DNA of 64,000 nucleotides, from positions 1-64,000 of the forward strand of contig JAFUES010000004.1 of the NCBI GenBank assembly GCA_017470325.1, given 5' to 3'. Source of the DNA: Oscillospiraceae bacterium (GTDB lineage: Bacteria > Bacillota_A > Clostridia > Oscillospirales > Oscillospiraceae). Positions within the stretch are counted from its first letter, which is position 1, and the number at the start of each line of letters is the position of its first letter. Shown in pieces: positions 24,491 through 32,389 of this stretch. The notes under the pieces were generated by a model that made no database searches, was not told the DNA's origin, and was given only the letters and a program-made list of their open reading frames with translations. The translations under genes were made by a program, and so were the position numbers.

Positions 24491-24781
24491 TTACCAACTC
24501 ACTTCCGTAAACAATTCAACAGGATCGGAGCTCTCCCGCATGGGACGCAGCTGGGGCACGATGCGCGTAAAATGCTCGGTGGCATTGTGGAAATCAATGG
24601 CCGCCTGGTCCTTCCAGATCTCCAGGAAGCAGTGGACCCGGGGGTCCTTGGTGCTCTGGTTGAGGGTATAGGAGATGTTGCCCGCCTCGGCCTGAGACTT
24701 TTCCACCAGCTCCCTGGCCAGGGCCTGGTACTGCTCGATGCACTCCGGGCGCACGGTGGATCTTGCAACGATTTTGATCAT
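24491..24781 (-). CDS. ABM-domain protein (YgiN-like monooxygenase)
   Basis: 96 residues, a dimeric ferredoxin-like antibiotic-biosynthesis-monooxygenase fold: MIKIVARSTVRPECIEQYQALARELVEKSQAEAGNISYTLNQSTKDPRVHCFLEIWKDQAAIDFHNATEHF. The conserved E-x-W-K, H-x-x-T-x-H-F and Y motifs are present. Relatives include the quinol monooxygenase YgiN; many members in anaerobes have no known reaction. It starts 17 bases after aroF and is probably co-transcribed with it. Confidence 0.85.
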   Translation of the reverse strand: MIKIVARSTVRPECIEQYQALARELVEKSQAEAGNISYTLNQSTKDPRVHCFLEIWKDQAAIDFHNATEHFTRIVPQLRPMRESSDPVELFTEVSW

Positions 24782-24798
24782 GAGCCTGTCCTCCTGTA

Positions 24799-25830
24799 TT
24801 ACAACATGTCTGCCAGATCATAGATCAGGCGCTCGCTCTTTTCCCAGCCCAAGCAGGCGTCGGTGATGGACTTGCCGTAGCAGCCGCCGCCCACGGGCTG
24901 ATTGCCGTCTTCAATGTAGCTTTCGATCATCAGACCCTTGACGATGCGCGCCACATCCCCGTTCAGCTGCCGGTTGAGCAGGATTTCCTTGGAGATGCGG
25001 ATCTGCTCAAAGGGGTTCTTGCCGGAGTTGGAGTGGTTGGTGTCGATGATGATGGCGGGGTTTTGCAGCTCCGGCTGCTGGGCGTAGAAATTGCTGACCA
25101 GCAGGATGTCCTCATAGTGGTAGTTGGGATGGGAGGTGCCGTGCTTGTTCACATAGCCCCGCAGGATCGCGTGGGCGTAGGGGTTGCCCATGGAGTGGGC
25201 CTCCCAGCCCCGATAGATAAAGGTGTGGCGGCCCTGGGCGGCGGTGATGGCGTTCATCATCACGGAGAAGTCCCCGGAGGTGGGGTTCTTCATCCCCACG
25301 GGCACCTCGATGCCGCTGGAGGTGAGCCGGTGCTGCTGGTTCTCCACGGAGCGGGCGCCTACGGCCACGTAGGCCAGGATGTCGTCCAGGTACTTGTAGT
25401 TTTCCGTGTACAGCATCTCGTCGGCGCAGGTGAATCCGGTCTCCGCCACCACGCGCATGTGCATCTCCCGGATGGCGATCAGGCCCTTGAACATGTCCGG
25501 CTTGTGCTCCGGGTCCGGCTGGTGGAGCATGCCCTTGTAGCCCTTGCCGGTGGTGCGGGGCTTGTTGGTGTAGCAGCGGGGCACGATGAAGATCTTGTCC
25601 GCCACCTTGTCCTGCACCCTGCGAAGCCGCTCCATATAATCCAGCACCGCATCCAACCGGTCGGCGGAGCAGGGGCCGATGATTAGCAGCAGCCGGTTGT
25701 CCCGGCCGGAGAGGATCTTCTTCAGCTGGATATCCCGCTGCTCAAAGCAGTCGGCCATGGCGGCGGTAATGGGGTACATCTCCTTGACTTCTGCGGGGAT
25801 GGTGAGTTTGCGGACAAATTCCATATTCAT
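24799..25830 (-). CDS. aroF: DAHP synthase (class I alpha)
   Basis: 343 residues. It condenses phosphoenolpyruvate and erythrose-4-phosphate to 3-deoxy-D-arabino-heptulosonate-7-phosphate, the entry to the shikimate pathway. Seen: LLLIIGPCSADRLDAVLDYMERL, PRCYTNKPRTTGKGYKG (substrate lysine/arginine), GARSVENQQHR, PVGMKNPTSGD, IIDTNHSNSGKNP and GLMIESYIEDGNQP. These match the AroF/AroG/AroH group. Which amino acid inhibits it cannot be told. The ATG at 25830 has AAGGAGATC; the much longer open frame upstream crosses a regulator gene on the other strand. It leads an operon with ABM, esterase, NUDIX and DUF1810 genes. Confidence 0.93.
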   Translation of the reverse strand: MNMEFVRKLTIPAEVKEMYPITAAMADCFEQRDIQLKKILSGRDNRLLLIIGPCSADRLDAVLDYMERLRRVQDKVADKIFIVPRCYTNKPRTTGKGYKGMLHQPDPEHKPDMFKGLIAIREMHMRVVAETGFTCADEMLYTENYKYLDDILAYVAVGARSVENQQHRLTSSGIEVPVGMKNPTSGDFSVMMNAITAAQGRHTFIYRGWEAHSMGNPYAHAILRGYVNKHGTSHPNYHYEDILLVSNFYAQQPELQNPAIIIDTNHSNSGKNPFEQIRISKEILLNRQLNGDVARIVKGLMIESYIEDGNQPVGGGCYGKSITDACLGWEKSERLIYDLADML

Positions 25831-25943
25831 GGGGCAGATCTCCTTGGGTTTCCAATAAAATGCAAGTGGAAACATTGTAACCTTTTTGACACCGAATGTC
25901 AATGCAGATTCCTGTCGAAGCGGGGGCTTCTCCGTCGAAAAGC

Positions 25944-25985
25944 AAAAAAACCGGGCCGGAGGGCTTTTTGCCCCTCCGGCCCGGC
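25944..25985 (-). terminator. Terminator of the 37-residue peptide gene
   Basis: On the minus strand, GGGCCGGAGGG / CCCTCCGGCCC with an A-rich loop is followed by TTTTTTT. It begins a few bases after the peptide stop codon. Confidence 0.85.
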
Positions 25986-25988
25986 CGC

Positions 25989-26102
25989 TCAAAGCGCGAT
26001 CAGGATGATCGCCAGAGCCAGGGCCGCCAGAAACAGCAGCTCCGTCAGATTCTGCATCCCGGTGCTGGTGGTGATGAGATTGGTTTCGTTTTCCATGTTC
26101 AT
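25989..26102 (-). CDS. Small single-pass membrane peptide (37 aa)
   Basis: A 37-residue reading frame: a polar start (MNMENETNLITTSTGMQN), then one hydrophobic helix (LTELLFLAALALAIILIAL). AGGGAGGAC lies 4 bases before the ATG, and a strong terminator follows the stop at once. Such a tight ribosome-site/frame/terminator package is strong evidence for a real gene despite its size. It lies divergently from the WYL regulator gene. The topology is probably N-out or N-in single pass. The function is unknown; it may be a subunit or regulator of a membrane complex, or a toxin-like peptide. Confidence 0.65.
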   Translation of the reverse strand: MNMENETNLITTSTGMQNLTELLFLAALALAIILIAL

Positions 26103-26199
26103 GTCCTCCCTGTTGTTTTTTGACTGAGACCATGGTACAATAAACCAAGTCCATTAAACCGGACAATGCGGCCGCCGGGGCCCACAGGAGGGGAAAAAT

Positions 26200-27192
26200 A
26201 TGGCCAAATCGCCCAATCAGAAATTGAAGCTGCTGTACCTGCTGCAGTATTTGAACCGCCAGAGCGATGAGCGGCACCCGGTCACGGTGGCCCAGATGAT
26301 CGAGGAGTTGGAGCGGCACGGCATCACCGCCGAGCGCAAGAGTATCTATGACGACCTGGAGGCCCTGCGGCTGTTCGGGGTGGACGTGGTGCAGAAGCGG
26401 GACAAGTCGGTGAGCTACTACATCGGCCAGCGGGATTTTGAGCTGCCGGAGCTGAAGCTGCTGGTGGACAGCATCCAGTCCTCCAAGTTCGTCACCCAGC
26501 GCAAGACCCTGGGCCTGATCCGCAAACTGGAGGCGCTGACCAGCGTCCACGAGGGGCAGCTGCTGGAGCGGCAGGTCTTTGTGCGCAACCGGGTCAAGAG
26601 CATGAATGAGAGCGTCTATTACAACGTGGACGAGATCTCTGACGCCATCAACCGGGAGAGGGCCATCCGCTTCCGCTACTTTGAGTTCACCCTGGAGAAG
26701 GAGAGGCAGTTTCGCCGCAAGGGGGCCTTTTACCGGGTCAGCCCCTTCGCCCTGCTGTGGGACGACGAGAATTACTACATGCTGGCCTGGGACAACGAGG
26801 AGGGCCTGCTGAAGCATTTCCGGGTGGACAAGATGACGCAGATCACCGCCCTGGACGAGCCCCGCCAGGGGCGGGAGGCCTTTCAGGCGGTGGACATGTC
26901 CGCCTATTCCCAGAAGGTCTTCGGCATGTTTACCGGCGAGGAGCACAGGGTGCGTCTGCGCTTTGCCCGGCATCTGGTGGGCGCGGTCATCGACCGCTTC
27001 GGCAAGGACGTGATGGTCGTCCCGGACGGGGAGGAGCACTTCACCGTGACGGTGGAGGTGGCGGTGAGCCCGCAGTTTTTTGCCTGGGTCTTTGGCTTCG
27101 GAGGGGAAGCGGAGATCCTCGCACCGGAGAGCGTGCGGCAGCGCATGGCGCAGCAGGCGGCGCAGATCGCCGGCCTATATCGGGAGGGATAA
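26200..27192 (+). CDS. WYL-domain transcriptional regulator
   Basis: 330 residues. An N-terminal winged HTH (KLKLLYLLQYLNRQSDERHPVTVAQMIEELERHGITAERKSIYDDLEALRLFGVDVV) precedes a WYL domain (INRERAIRFRYFEF...FYRVSPFALLWDDENYYMLAWD...HFRVDKMTQI), then a WCX C-terminal domain. WYL domains sense nucleic acids or nucleotides and often control stress and defence genes. It heads a plus-strand group with the DUF1653 and GNAT genes (3-base gap, then an 8-base overlap). Divergent from it is the 37-residue membrane peptide gene, a plausible target. Confidence 0.88.
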   Translation: MAKSPNQKLKLLYLLQYLNRQSDERHPVTVAQMIEELERHGITAERKSIYDDLEALRLFGVDVVQKRDKSVSYYIGQRDFELPELKLLVDSIQSSKFVTQRKTLGLIRKLEALTSVHEGQLLERQVFVRNRVKSMNESVYYNVDEISDAINRERAIRFRYFEFTLEKERQFRRKGAFYRVSPFALLWDDENYYMLAWDNEEGLLKHFRVDKMTQITALDEPRQGREAFQAVDMSAYSQKVFGMFTGEEHRVRLRFARHLVGAVIDRFGKDVMVVPDGEEHFTVTVEVAVSPQFFAWVFGFGGEAEILAPESVRQRMAQQAAQIAGLYREG

Positions 27193-27195
27193 GAA

Positions 27196-27429
27196 ATGAC
27201 ACAGGAGTTGAAGCCCGGCCGCTACCGGCACTTCAAGGGCAAGGAATACGAGCTGCTGTACCTGGCAAGGCACAGCGAGACAGAGGAAGAAATGGTGGTC
27301 TACCGGGCCCTCTACGGGGACCGGGGCGTTTGGGTGCGCCCGGCGTCCATGTGGGACGAGGAGATCGTCCGGGACGGCAGGACCGTCCGCCGTTTCACCT
27401 ACATCGGGGAGGTGGACGATCATGGCTGA
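27196..27429 (+). CDS. DUF1653 protein
   Basis: 77 residues, matching the small DUF1653 family: KPGRYRHFKGKEYELLYLARHSETEEEMVVYRALYGDRGVWVRPASMWDEEIVRDGRTVRRFTYIGE. These proteins form a small SH3-like barrel with conserved YRHFKG.-Y and VWVRP motifs; the function is unknown. The gene starts 3 bases after the regulator stop and its last 8 bases overlap the GNAT start, so all three are co-translated. Confidence 0.88.
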   Translation: MTQELKPGRYRHFKGKEYELLYLARHSETEEEMVVYRALYGDRGVWVRPASMWDEEIVRDGRTVRRFTYIGEVDDHG

Positions 27430-27904
27430 CTGCACGATCCGTTTCGCCGGGCCGGAGGACGTCCCGGCCATCCTGGGCTTCATCCGGGGCCTGGCGGTGT
27501 ATGAGAAGCTGGAGGACCAGGTGGTGGCCACGGAGGCGCTGCTGCGGGAATGGATCTTCGAGAAGAAAAAGGCGGAGGTGCTGCTGGCTGAAGCCGAGGG
27601 AGAGGCTGTGGGCTTCGCCCTGTTCTTCCACAACTTCTCCACCTTTCTGGGCCGGGCCGGGATCTATCTGGAGGACCTGTACGTGCCGCAGTCGCAGCGG
27701 GGAAAGGGCTATGGCAAGGCCCTGCTGCAGCGCCTGGCGCAGGTGGCGGTGGAGCGGGGCTGCGGCCGGCTGGAATGGTCCTGCCTGGACTGGAACCAGC
27801 CCAGCATCGACTTCTATCTGTCTCTCGGGGCCCAGCCCATGGAGGGCTGGACCGTCTACCGGATGACCGGCGAGACCCTGGCGGCCTTCGGCGCCGCGGA
27901 ATAA
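27422..27904 (+). CDS. GNAT acetyltransferase (diamine acetyltransferase-like)
   Basis: 160 residues. N-acetyltransferase fold with the acetyl-CoA pyrophosphate loop QRGKGYGKALLQRLA (Q/RxxGxG/A). IYLEDLYVPQSQRGKG and RLEWSCLDWNQPSIDFYLSLGAQPMEGWTVYRM are the hallmarks of the spermidine/spermine N1-acetyltransferase-like subgroup. The substrate is probably a polyamine or other amine (inference by subgroup). The start overlaps the DUF1653 gene (ATCATGGCTGAC region). Last gene of the WYL operon. Confidence 0.87.
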   Translation: MADCTIRFAGPEDVPAILGFIRGLAVYEKLEDQVVATEALLREWIFEKKKAEVLLAEAEGEAVGFALFFHNFSTFLGRAGIYLEDLYVPQSQRGKGYGKALLQRLAQVAVERGCGRLEWSCLDWNQPSIDFYLSLGAQPMEGWTVYRMTGETLAAFGAAE

Positions 27905-27912
27905 AAGGAAAC

Positions 27913-27960
27913 ACAGGAAAGCCCTCGCTGCCAAAAAGGCGGCGAGGGCTTTCCTGTATC
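27913..27960. terminator. Bidirectional terminator
   Basis: ACAGGAAAGCCCTCGC / GCGAGGGCTTTCCTGT with an inner GCC/GGC pair lies between the convergent GNAT and TrmH genes. Confidence 0.85.
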
Positions 27961-27965
27961 CAGCC

Positions 27966-28793
27966 TCAGCGCTTTGCCAGCTGCCAGAAGGCCACAGCGC
28001 TGGCGGCGGCCACGTTCAGGGAATCCACCCCGTGGGACATGGGGATGCGCACTGTGTAGTCACAGGCGGCGATGGTGCTGTCCGCCAGACCGTCCCCCTC
28101 GGTGCCCAGCACGATGGCCAGCTTTTCCTCCGCCATCAGGAGGGGATCGTCCACGGAGAGGGAATCCTCCCGCAGGGCCATGGCGGCGGTCTTGAAGCCC
28201 ATGGCGCGCAGCTTCTCCATGCCGGGGCCCGGCCAGTCGCTGAGCTCTGTGCCGATGTGGGCCCAAGGCACCTGAAAGACTGTGCCCATACTGACGCGCA
28301 CGGCCCGGCGATACAGCGGGTCGCTGCTGGCCGGGGTCAGCAGCACCGCGTCCATGCCCAAAGCGGCGGCGGAGCGGAAGATAGCCCCCAGATTGGTGGG
28401 GTTCATCACGTCCTCCAGCACGGCGATGCGGTTGGCGCCGGCGCAGACCTGCTCCATCGTGGGCTGGGGCCTGCGGCGCATGGCGCACAGCACGCCCCGG
28501 GTCAGGGGAAAGCCGGTCAGTTCCTTGAGCACCTCCAGCTCGGAGGTGTAGATGGGGATGTCCCCACAGCGCGCTACGATCTCTCTGGCCTGGCCGTCAA
28601 TGTGCTTGCGCTCCATCAGCAGCGACACGGGTACATAGCCCGCGTCCAGGGCCCGGTGGATCACATTGGGGCTCTCCGCGATAAAGAGGCCCTTGGAGGG
28701 CTCGGCCCGGTTTTTCAGCTGACCCTCGGTGAGCCGGGCGTAGATATCCAGTTCCGGCGCGGCAAAGTCCGCGATCTCGATGACGTTGGGCAT
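27966..28793 (-). CDS. TrmH/SpoU-type RNA methyltransferase
   Basis: 275 residues. An SPOUT-fold 2'-O-ribose methyltransferase that uses S-adenosylmethionine. The N-terminal substrate-binding region is RNRAEPSKGLFIAESPNVIHRAL. The three SpoU motifs follow: LEDVMNPTNLGAIFRSAAALGMDAVLL, AIVLGTEGDGL and IPMSHGVDSLNVAAASAVAFW. Whether it acts on rRNA or tRNA cannot be told. It follows the degV-like gene by 37 bases and is probably in its transcript. Confidence 0.9.
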   Translation of the reverse strand: MPNVIEIADFAAPELDIYARLTEGQLKNRAEPSKGLFIAESPNVIHRALDAGYVPVSLLMERKHIDGQAREIVARCGDIPIYTSELEVLKELTGFPLTRGVLCAMRRRPQPTMEQVCAGANRIAVLEDVMNPTNLGAIFRSAAALGMDAVLLTPASSDPLYRRAVRVSMGTVFQVPWAHIGTELSDWPGPGMEKLRAMGFKTAAMALREDSLSVDDPLLMAEEKLAIVLGTEGDGLADSTIAACDYTVRIPMSHGVDSLNVAAASAVAFWQLAKR

Positions 28794-28830
28794 GGGAAGC
28801 AGGCTCCTGTCGGATGAGGGTGTGGACGCG

Positions 28831-29712
28831 TCAGGGGACGCGCTTGGAGCAGAGGTAGAAGGCGGTGAGCAGGCCGGGGCCCGTGTGGGCGCCGATGACC
28901 ACGCCCAGACTGCTGATTTGGATCTCGCCCAGCTCCGGGTGGGCGGCGCGGACCTGCTCGGCTACCCACTGGGCGTCGGCCAGGCAGTCGGCGTGGAGGA
29001 TCAGCATGGTCCGGCCGGTGGCGTCCACCTGGGCCAGATCGCTGAGGATCCCGTCCCGGATGGCGGCCATGGCGGCCTTGCGGCCCCTGGCCTTTTTCAC
29101 CACGTCCAGGGTGCCCACATCGGGCACGTACAAAACGGGCTTGATGTTCAGCAGCGAGCCCACCAGGGCGGAGGCGTTGGATACACGCCCGCCGCGCTTG
29201 AGGTAGTTCAGATCGTCCACGGTGAAGCGGTGGGCAATCTTCAGTTTGTTCTCCTCGCCCCAGGCCACGACCTGGTCGAAGTCCTCGCCCGCCTCCTTGC
29301 GCTTGACCATCTCCATCACCAGCAGGCCCAGGCCGCCGGAGATGCAGCGGGTGTCCATCACATAGAAGCGCAGGTCTGGGTACTCCGCCTTGACGCTCTC
29401 CGCGGCGCGGGCGGCGTTTTCAAAGGACACGGACATCTTCTCGGACATGTCCAAAAAGATTACGTCTTTCCCCTGGTCCAGCAGGCTCTTGAAGAATTCA
29501 TAATAGACGAATTCATTGATCATGGAAGTTTTCAGATCGTCCCCGGCGCGCATGCCGGCGTAGATGGCGGCGCGGTTTTCCTCCCGGCAGTCGTCCTCCC
29601 TCAGCTCGCCGTTGACGGTGAAGCTGTAGGAGATGAAGGGGATGCCGTGCTCGTCCAGATAGGTGCGGGGCAGATCGCAGGTGGATGAGGTCGCAAGAAT
29701 ATAGTCAGACAT
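28831..29712 (-). CDS. DegV family fatty-acid-binding protein (1)
   Basis: 293 residues. DegV proteins (FakB type) hold a fatty acid for phosphorylation by FakA, feeding phospholipid synthesis. Seen: DYILATSSTCDLPRTYLDEHGIPFISYSFTVNG, the hydroxyl-binding TSMINEF and FLDMSEKMSVSFENA, DTRCISGGLGLLV, FTVDDLNYLKRGGRVSNASALVGSLLNIKPVL, and a C-terminal GAHTGPGLLTAFYL. ATG 29712 has an AGGAGG site. It is one of three DegV genes in the window. No fakA kinase gene is nearby. Confidence 0.9.
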   Translation of the reverse strand: MSDYILATSSTCDLPRTYLDEHGIPFISYSFTVNGELREDDCREENRAAIYAGMRAGDDLKTSMINEFVYYEFFKSLLDQGKDVIFLDMSEKMSVSFENAARAAESVKAEYPDLRFYVMDTRCISGGLGLLVMEMVKRKEAGEDFDQVVAWGEENKLKIAHRFTVDDLNYLKRGGRVSNASALVGSLLNIKPVLYVPDVGTLDVVKKARGRKAAMAAIRDGILSDLAQVDATGRTMLILHADCLADAQWVAEQVRAAHPELGEIQISSLGVVIGAHTGPGLLTAFYLCSKRVP

Positions 29713-29743
29713 AAGTGCCTCCTGTATGTGTTGTTTCCAAGAC

Positions 29744-29772
29744 ATCATATCATATTTGATATCGGTTTCCAA
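29744..29772 (-). promoter_or_regulatory. Sigma-A promoter of DegV gene 1
   Basis: On the minus strand: TTGGAA, a 17-base spacer, TATGAT, about 30 bases before the ATG. Confidence 0.65.
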
Positions 29773-29825
29773 TAGACAATCCAGAATCGCCTGGCATACG
29801 CCGGGGAGCGCCCGCCGTCAAGTGC

Positions 29826-29858
29826 AAAACCGCCCCCGGCCGGGCCGGAAGCGGTTGG
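29826..29858 (-). terminator. Terminator of MATE gene
   Basis: On the minus strand, AACCGC...GCGGTT with an inner GGCC-rich pair is followed by a short TTTT run. It lies 10 bases after the MATE stop. Confidence 0.55.
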
Positions 29859-29866
29859 CAGTTTGA

Positions 29867-31249
29867 TCAGGTCTCCGCTGCGGGCGGATCGGAGAGGGTC
29901 CGCTCCATGCCCTTCAGGGCGTTGCGCAGGAAGAAGGCGCTGGCGATCAGGGACATGATCTCCGCGATGGGGAAGGCCCACCAGACCATGTTCACATCGC
30001 CGGTGCGGCTGAGGAGCCAGGCCGCCGGGATCAGGGCCACCACCTGGCGCAGGATGGAGACGAACAAAGAATTCATACTCCGGTCCAGGGCCTGGCAGGT
30101 AGAGCCGGCCACGATGCAGAAGCCCGCGAACAGATAGCTGAGACTGATGCGCCGCAGGGCGGGCACACCGATGGCCAGCATGGCCTCCGAGGGGCTGAAG
30201 ATCCCCAGCAGCACCTGGGGGATCAGCTGGAACAGGGCCAGGCCCAGGAACATGAAGCAGCAAGCGTACAGCACACCGTAGCGGATGGTGCGGTAGATGC
30301 GCTCCTTTTTCCGGGCGCCGTAGTTGTAGCCGATGATGGGGATCAGCCCGTTGTTGATGCCGAAGACGGGCATGAAGAAAAAGCTCTGGATCTTGAAGTA
30401 GACCCCGTAGACCGCCACGGCGGTGGAGGTGAAGGCGCCCAGGATGATGTTCATCAGATAGTTGGTCAGCGAGCCGATGCACATCATCAGGATGGAGGGG
30501 AAGCCGATGCGGTAGACGGAGGAGATGATCCGTCCGTAGGGCCGGATGTCCTTGAGGTGGATGGGCAGCTCCCTGTTCAGCCGCACATGGAAGACAAAGC
30601 CCACGGCGGCGCCTACGGCCTGACCGATCACCGTGGCGATGGCGGCGCCGGCGGTGCCCATAGCAGGCAGGCCGCACCAGCCGTAGATGAAGAAGGGGTC
30701 CAGGATGATGTTGGTGACCGCGCCGATCATCTGCGTCCACATGGACAGCTTCGTCATCCCTGTGGACTGGAGCAGCCGCTCCACACAGATCTCCAGATAT
30801 ACGAACAGGGAGGCGATGGTGACGATGCGCAGATAGGAATCTGCATACTGGCGGATGGACGCCACATTGGTCTGGGAGCGGATAAAGACGCCGGTACCGA
30901 AGATGCCGAACAGGGCGATCAGGACCCAGCAGCAGACAGACAGGAAGATGGCGGTGCCCGCCACCCGGCTGGCCTCGTCCCGGTCCCGGCGGCCCAGGGC
31001 CCTGGACACCAAAGTGCTGACGCCCACGCCCGTACCGGTGCCCAACCCGATCATGATGTTCTGGGCCGGGAAGGCCAGGGACAGGGCGGACAGACAGTCC
31101 TCCGACACCCGAGCCACATAGATGCTGTCCACCACGTTGTACAGGGCCTGCACCAGCATGGACAGGATCATGGGCACGGCCATGGTCAGCAGCAGCTTGC
31201 CCTCCGGCATTTCTCCCATGCGCCGGGAATCGATTTTTTGAGCGGCCAT
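29867..31249 (-). CDS. MATE family efflux transporter
   Basis: 460 residues and about 12 helices in two similar halves, typical of MATE exporters (Na+ or H+ coupled). Clear parts are MAVPMILSMLVQALYNVVDSIYVARVSEDCLSALSLAFPAQNIM, GTGTGVGVSTLVSRALGRRDRDEA (the inter-helix loop) and the second-half GLIPIIGYNYGARKKERIY. The substrate is unknown: cationic drugs, or metabolites as in NorM/DinF relatives. It has a consensus-like promoter and its own terminator. Confidence 0.9.
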   Translation of the reverse strand: MAAQKIDSRRMGEMPEGKLLLTMAVPMILSMLVQALYNVVDSIYVARVSEDCLSALSLAFPAQNIMIGLGTGTGVGVSTLVSRALGRRDRDEASRVAGTAIFLSVCCWVLIALFGIFGTGVFIRSQTNVASIRQYADSYLRIVTIASLFVYLEICVERLLQSTGMTKLSMWTQMIGAVTNIILDPFFIYGWCGLPAMGTAGAAIATVIGQAVGAAVGFVFHVRLNRELPIHLKDIRPYGRIISSVYRIGFPSILMMCIGSLTNYLMNIILGAFTSTAVAVYGVYFKIQSFFFMPVFGINNGLIPIIGYNYGARKKERIYRTIRYGVLYACCFMFLGLALFQLIPQVLLGIFSPSEAMLAIGVPALRRISLSYLFAGFCIVAGSTCQALDRSMNSLFVSILRQVVALIPAAWLLSRTGDVNMVWWAFPIAEIMSLIASAFFLRNALKGMERTLSDPPAAET

Positions 31250-31284
31250 ATCGTCATTCTCCCTAAAATGCTATCAACGTGTAC

Positions 31285-31313
31285 ATTATATAGAAATATA
31301 AAAGCAGTTACAA
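31285..31313 (-). promoter_or_regulatory. Sigma-A promoter of MATE gene
   Basis: On the minus strand: TTGTAA, a 17-base spacer, consensus TATAAT. It is 36 bases before the ATG. Confidence 0.75.
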
Positions 31314-31340
31314 GGGGCAAAAGCGCCAGTTTTTGCCCGC

Positions 31341-31386
31341 GGAAAAACCGGATCTCCATGGGGTTTTCCCAAGGAAGATCCGGTTC
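31341..31386 (-). terminator. Terminator of envelope cassette 1
   Basis: On the minus strand, AACCGGATCTTCC / GGAGATCCGGTT is followed by TTTTCC. It ends the three-gene unit 35669-31397. Confidence 0.8.
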
Positions 31387-31396
31387 GTGTTCCGTT

Positions 31397-32389
31397 TCAG
31401 GCCTTCTGCCTGCGCAGCGTCCGGTACATCCAATAGCCGGCCAGGGCCATCAACGCGGCGCTGAGACTCATCAGGCTGTAGCAGAGCAGATACCAGTTGC
31501 CGTGCCGCTGGATCAGATATTCCAGATAGCCGGTGGCAGCCAGGCCCAGCAGCCACAGCAACCACAGCAGGAGGTGGATCGGCCGCAGACCATTGGCCCG
31601 GATGCTGCGGCGGCTGTAGTAGAGCAGCACTGCCAGAATGGCCACAGCGCTGACGATCTGGGTCAGGCTCACGAAGCCGTTGGAGCGCAGGAAGCTGGAA
31701 TCGTAGCGGGTGCTGTCCAGCACCAGCTCGATGGCGCTGTAAAACAGCAGGAACAGCAGGGCCACACTGCCCGCTGCCTTGCCCTCTTTCATGGAGGCGC
31801 GCCGGCGCTTGAGGTAAAAGCGGGTCAGCAGCAGGGCCAAGAGCATCAGCAGCAGAAATTCCCAGAAGAAGGTGGCAAAGCGGTACTCCACCGCGCCGGT
31901 GGCTGTGGTGACCGGGGCGGCCAAGGGCAGGTGCTGGAAGCGGCCCCGGGTGATGAGCAGCTTTCCCCGGTCGGTGTTGCCGAACAGAGCGCTGAGTCGG
32001 ATCAGGGCGATGCCCAGAGCGGCGCCTGGGGCCAGCGCGTCCAGCAGACGGGCGCTGCTTTCGGCAAAGCCCAGCGCATGCACCAGCAGCGCCGCCAGCA
32101 GCACGCCCAGCAGTACGCCGGGCAGACAGAAGCCGCCGGTACTGTAATGGGTCATGGCGGAGAAGAAGCCGCTGTACTGCTCCGTGTGGCAGTACCAGTG
32201 CAGGGCCCGACTCAGCAGCACGGAGAGCCACAGGGCGATGGGGAAGAAGACCCACAGGGTACTCCGCTCCCCACCGTCGCTGCGGTAGAGGGCGAGGCTG
32301 AGCGCAAACCAGGCGGCCACGCCCAGGGTCAGCACCAGGGAACTCCAGTAGAGGACGCCGCCGCCGGCGGCAATGGCCACGGGATTCAT
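31397..32389 (-). CDS. Lgt-like membrane protein (cassette 1)
   Basis: 330 residues and 7-8 membrane helices. The layout follows prolipoprotein diacylglyceryl transferase (Lgt): an early YWSS helix, GGFCLPGVLLG where Lgt has its GG..HGG.LG loop, ALIRLSALFGN where Lgt has GRxGNFxNxE, and LLFYSAIELVLDSTRYD near the RF..EF.R.PD region. Read this way, the catalytic His is replaced by Pro (CLPG), and the Asn/Glu of the signature and the late Arg are changed. Normal lipoprotein lipidation is therefore unlikely (inference by eye). The start overlaps the glycosidase stop as ATGA. It is paralogous to 57801-58844, with matching SFCLPG and DSTRYDS motifs. Confidence 0.75.
   Translation of the reverse strand: MNPVAIAAGGGVLYWSSLVLTLGVAAWFALSLALYRSDGGERSTLWVFFPIALWLSVLLSRALHWYCHTEQYSGFFSAMTHYSTGGFCLPGVLLGVLLAALLVHALGFAESSARLLDALAPGAALGIALIRLSALFGNTDRGKLLITRGRFQHLPLAAPVTTATGAVEYRFATFFWEFLLLMLLALLLTRFYLKRRRASMKEGKAAGSVALLFLLFYSAIELVLDSTRYDSSFLRSNGFVSLTQIVSAVAILAVLLYYSRRSIRANGLRPIHLLLWLLWLLGLAATGYLEYLIQRHGNWYLLCYSLMSLSAALMALAGYWMYRTLRRQKA

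Noticed and set aside
25831..27039. Long minus-strand extension of the aroF frame
   Set aside because: It is the antisense of the WYL regulator gene; aroF has a proper ATG with AAGGAGATC at 25830.
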